A stretch of 7,696 bases of DNA from a bacterium (GTDB lineage: Bacteria > Bacillota > Clostridia > Lachnospirales > Lachnospiraceae): positions 1 through 7,696 of the forward strand of contig SFRL01000087.1 of the NCBI GenBank assembly GCA_004562765.1. The letters are read 5' to 3'. The notes beneath the pieces were generated by a model, which worked only from the letters and a program-made list of their open reading frames with translations, was not told the DNA's origin and searched no databases. Each line of letters begins with the position of its first letter. Within the stretch, counting starts at the first letter, position 1. This document shows positions 5,442-7,696 of the stretch, in pieces. Both the position numbers and the translations under genes were made by a program.

Positions 5442-6614
5442 ATGAAATACGGAGTACTGTTCAACAAAAGCAACGTAAACCTGGGCGACGATATTCAGGC
5501 ATACGCGACCGCGCGCTTCTACCCTTCACTGGATTATTTTGTAGACCGCGAGCATATTCATGAGTTTCAAAGCGAAAATAATGAGCCCGTTGCCGTCATC
5601 ATGAACGCCTGGTATATGTGGGAAAAATGGCATTGGCCGCCGGCTCGCTGCATCGTACCGCACATGGTCGGCATTCATTATGCCGATCACGAACTGTCTC
5701 TGCAGCCGGGATCACCTTTAAAATATGAGGCACTGGAAGGCTTAGGCGGCGAATACCTGAAAGCATATGCCCCCATCGGCTGTCGCGATTACTACACGAT
5801 GAACCAGATGAAAAATCTTGGTATCGACACATATTTTTCGGGTTGCATTACGCTGACACTCCCGCAGATGCCGATTGTAAAACCTGAAAAAGAATATATC
5901 TGCATCGTGGATGTTGATACAAAAGTAAAAAATAAGCTCGTAGAGCTTCTCAAGGACAGCGGCTACGAGTTGAAGATCATGAGCCACACCGGCGAGCGGG
6001 ATGAAACGCGCACCTGGGAGCAGCGCAAAGAGAAGGTCGAGGAGCTTCTGACAACCTACCGGAATGCGAAATGCGTGATCACCAAAAAACTCCATTGCTC
6101 GCTTCCCTGCCTGTCGCAGGAAACACCGGTCGTTCTGATCAAGCAGATGGATGATGACATCCGTTTCTCTCCGTACTATGACTTTTTACACTATATTAAG
6201 ACCGATGATTTTCTCGCAGGAAACTACGACTACGACTTTACGAATCCCAAGCCGAACAAGCCGGATTACAAACCGGTCCGCGAGGCTCTGATCAAATCGT
6301 GCGAAGACTTTGTCGCACGCATATCAACCGAGGATCGTTCCGTCGAAGAGCTGGATCGTTTCACTGCAACCGACGAGGAAGTATACCATTGGAGATACGA
6401 TCTCATGGACCGCACGCTTCGCATGTGGCTGGAAAAAACCAGACAGGAACACAAGGATCTGAAGAAGCTAAAGGCTGAACGCACCAAGCTCAAGAAGCAG
6501 GTTGCCTCTCTTACAGCAGAATTAAACAATTCCCGTGAAAAAAAGAGCGAACCGGAGAAATCCAACACAACCGCTTTTTCACAGAAGGTCAGAAAAATAT
6601 TTAATAAAAAATAA
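5442..6614 (+). CDS. Polysaccharide pyruvyl transferase family protein with single coiled-coil tail (copy 2)
   Basis: This 390-residue paralogue of the preceding gene has the same predicted role: pyruvate ketal transfer to an envelope glycan precursor in the cytoplasm. It aligns without gaps to copy 1 over residues 1-330. In the first 124 residues only residue 10 differs (Ser for Gly, just before NLGDD); later changes include K125N, C130T and several in 160-190 and 285-330. The family motifs are retained, including CRD (114-116), SGC (133-135) and the unusual K216-L217-H218. The tail (about 314-366) carries one coiled-coil unit and then a different, less regular end (SEPEKSNTTAFSQKVRKIF) with a basic, possibly amphipathic finish. 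It has its own promoter and ends at a strong hairpin 9 bp past the stop. Different tails on near-identical catalytic parts suggest different partners or assembly states, which is inference. Confidence 0.82.
   Translation: MKYGVLFNKSNVNLGDDIQAYATARFYPSLDYFVDREHIHEFQSENNEPVAVIMNAWYMWEKWHWPPARCIVPHMVGIHYADHELSLQPGSPLKYEALEGLGGEYLKAYAPIGCRDYYTMNQMKNLGIDTYFSGCITLTLPQMPIVKPEKEYICIVDVDTKVKNKLVELLKDSGYELKIMSHTGERDETRTWEQRKEKVEELLTTYRNAKCVITKKLHCSLPCLSQETPVVLIKQMDDDIRFSPYYDFLHYIKTDDFLAGNYDYDFTNPKPNKPDYKPVREALIKSCEDFVARISTEDRSVEELDRFTATDEEVYHWRYDLMDRTLRMWLEKTRQEHKDLKKLKAERTKLKKQVASLTAELNNSREKKSEPEKSNTTAFSQKVRKIFNKK
6381..6539 (+). repeat. Single coiled-coil unit of copy 2 (residues 314-366)
   Basis: This stretch encodes V-Y-H-W-R-Y-D-L-M and then EKTRQEHKDLKKLKAERTKL. 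It is the counterpart of both units in copy 1. Its first 17 residues resemble unit 1 more (WRYDLM, M-W), while residues 331-360 resemble unit 2 more, as expected if copy 1's tail was rebuilt by recombination between paralogues. Confidence 0.7.
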
Positions 6615-6623
6615 CCCACAGAA

Positions 6624-6651
6624 AGAAGCTGTCGCATCCGCAACAGCTTCT
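6624..6651. terminator. Bidirectional hairpin terminator between convergent genes
   Basis: AGAAGCTGT (6624-6632) and ACAGCTTCT (6643-6651) form a perfect 9-bp stem with a 10-nt loop. On the plus strand it is followed by CTTGTTTTC, 9 bp after the stop of the second pyruvyl transferase. On the minus strand it is followed by TTTCTGTGGGTTATTTTTT, 22 bp after the beta-helix gene's stop. The U-tracts are imperfect in both directions, but the position between converging genes fits a shared terminator. Confidence 0.75.
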
Positions 6652-6673
6652 CTTGTTTTCCCCTCCGGCACTC

Positions 6674-7696
6674 TTATGCTTTTGAGTCTTTCGTTATATG
6701 TATCTTTTCTTCACATCCACTGATCTTGTTTCCCGAAATTATAGATACCTTTGACTTGATCACAACAGCAATTCCCCAGGTTTTTGCTTTCTTTATGGTA
6801 TTGCTCTTAATGGTATTTACCGTGGACTGTTCAACGCCGATTCCATACTTGCCAACATTCGAGATCTTATTCCCGCTGATCGTTGTCGTTTTGGAAGCGC
6901 CGTTCAGATAAATACCGTTTGTGTTATAACCGCTGACCGTATTGTTTTTGATTTGGTCAGCCTGGCTCGCCAGACGAAGCTGAATTCCGTGATAGCTTTC
7001 TCCCTTGGCTTTGCCGACAAACTTGAAGGTATTGGATGCAACCGTCACTTTTCTGACATCCTCCAGACGAATACCGTTTCCAACAGACTGCACATTATTG
7101 TTTTTGATCGTCACACCACTGATATAATAATCTCCCTTGGGAACGATACTGCCCTTCGTCATTTTTGTATCCTTCGTCAGCTTCAGTCCGCCGACATAGA
7201 TTCCGACAGGCGCATAGGAAGCGAATTTGTCTTTTCCGCTGCAGGTAATCTTATTATCGGAGATCAGGATCTTCTGGTCAGCGGCAGGCTTTATGTACCG
7301 GTCGGAGATGGTCGTCGCCACGCCGTCCTCCGCCGCGATGTCCGACGGCAGATACGTCCCTGTCGCCTGTAATATATACAGAGCAATGCCACGCGGGCAG
7401 CCGCTGATCTCATTTCCGGAGATCGTAACATTGATCCAGTTGTGTCCCTGTACACCAATGCTTCCGATGTTTTTGAATGTATTGTTCTTTATCGTGATAC
7501 CGTCTAACGGACAGTTCACGATGGAGGTATGGCTCCCGACGCCTCTCGGAACATTATCAAACACGCAGTTCTCAACCAGCACATTTTTGGTAGCCAGCGC
7601 CTCCGCCATATAGCCACTGAAATGATCATGGCTCAAAATATCCAGCTGGATCGCCTCATAGGTGAGTGTCGCACCGCTGGTCGCCAGCAGCTGATC
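6674..7696 (-). CDS. Right-handed parallel beta-helix protein, partial (5' end beyond the window)
   Basis: These 340 residues are the C-terminal part of a protein whose frame stays open to the right edge. A TTG at 7634-7636 could be read as a start, but 20 more in-frame codons (DQLLATSGATLTYEAIQLDI) lie upstream in a family-typical sequence, so that is not the true start. The protein is a series of about 22-25-residue coils marked by V/I-x-I-x-x-N-x-I/F: VLVENCVF (39-46), ITIKNNTF (67-74), VTISGNEI (90-97), and later ILISDNKI, VTIKNNNV, VTVASNTF, TTISGNKI and VSIISGNKI. The stacked Asn positions fit the asparagine ladders of PbH1/pectate-lyase-like beta-helices. Such proteins are usually exported and bind or cleave polysaccharides, but no catalytic site can be identified here. 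The N-terminal region, including any signal peptide, is missing. The last coil ends at KDSKA with no C-terminal anchor. Confidence 0.8.
   Translation of the reverse strand, partial: DQLLATSGATLTYEAIQLDILSHDHFSGYMAEALATKNVLVENCVFDNVPRGVGSHTSIVNCPLDGITIKNNTFKNIGSIGVQGHNWINVTISGNEISGCPRGIALYILQATGTYLPSDIAAEDGVATTISDRYIKPAADQKILISDNKITCSGKDKFASYAPVGIYVGGLKLTKDTKMTKGSIVPKGDYYISGVTIKNNNVQSVGNGIRLEDVRKVTVASNTFKFVGKAKGESYHGIQLRLASQADQIKNNTVSGYNTNGIYLNGASKTTTISGNKISNVGKYGIGVEQSTVNTIKSNTIKKAKTWGIAVVIKSKVSIISGNKISGCEEKIHITKDSKA

Larger units (their letters stand above)
3951..6539 (+). repeat. Tandem duplication: promoter plus pyruvyl transferase gene, period about 1.42 kb
   Basis: The segment from about 3951 to 5126 (promoter, leader end, ribosome binding site, catalytic region and first coiled-coil unit) recurs from about 5368 to 6539. 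The offset is 1417 bp at the -35 box and 1419 bp at the ATG. Within the first 60 codons I count 19 silent codon changes and one replacement, so this is an old, selected duplication and not an assembly artefact or a recent event. Confidence 0.85.

Noticed and set aside
5599..6095. Minus-strand open frames inside copy 2, and the similar one at 4180-4380 in copy 1
   Set aside because: They resemble each other only because the host genes are duplicated. They have no ribosome binding site or family match.
4023..6614. The pair as one split or frameshifted gene
   Set aside because: Each copy has its own promoter, ribosome binding site, full catalytic region and stop codon, so this is a duplication and not a broken gene.
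6726..7613. Plus-strand open frames opposite the beta-helix gene, including one with a hydrophobic start
   Set aside because: They are antisense to a gene with clear repeat structure. The hydrophobic run arises from reverse-reading of Asn/Lys/Ile-rich coils.
6674..7636. A complete 320-residue beta-helix gene starting at TTG 7634-7636
   Set aside because: The frame continues to the window edge with family-like sequence and there is no ribosome binding site before the TTG, so the gene is treated as truncated by the window.

Overview
The window looks like chromosomal DNA of a gut-type anaerobic Firmicute, most likely Lachnospiraceae (inference). The grounds are moderate GC, strong AGGRGG-type ribosome binding sites, a Gram-positive style signal peptide on a long multi-Ig exoenzyme, and a beta-helix protein of a style common in that family. 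No marker gene fixes the species.

Layout. Positions 1-100 are non-coding and hold short inverted repeats, followed by a rho-independent terminator. On the minus strand, 144-3848 encodes a secreted 1234-residue CpdB/UshA-type cyclic-nucleotide phosphodiesterase/nucleotidase with a long C-terminal stalk of Ig-like domains. A compact divergent promoter region (about 3849-4022) separates it from two tandem plus-strand genes (4023-5354 and 5442-6614). Both encode polysaccharide pyruvyl transferase (PF04230-type) proteins with a basic coiled-coil tail. A bidirectional hairpin terminator (6624-6651) lies between the second of these and a convergent minus-strand gene (6674 to the right edge). That gene encodes the C-terminal part of a right-handed parallel beta-helix protein, and its 5' end is outside the window.

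How the genes may work together. All four look cell-envelope related. The nucleotidase would release phosphate and nucleosides from extracellular nucleotides. The pyruvyl transferases would add ketal pyruvate to a surface glycan precursor in the cytoplasm. The beta-helix protein probably binds or cleaves a polysaccharide outside the cell. No glycosyltransferase, flippase or sugar-nucleotide gene is present, so the glycan target is unknown.

The most interesting part is the pyruvyl transferase pair. It is a tandem duplication that carried its promoter and ribosome binding site along. The N-terminal halves are almost identical in protein despite many silent changes. The coiled-coil tails differ in repeat number: the first protein has two copies of a 55-residue unit at an exact 74-residue offset, the second has one. 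No CRISPR array, tRNA, rRNA or intact mobile element was seen.
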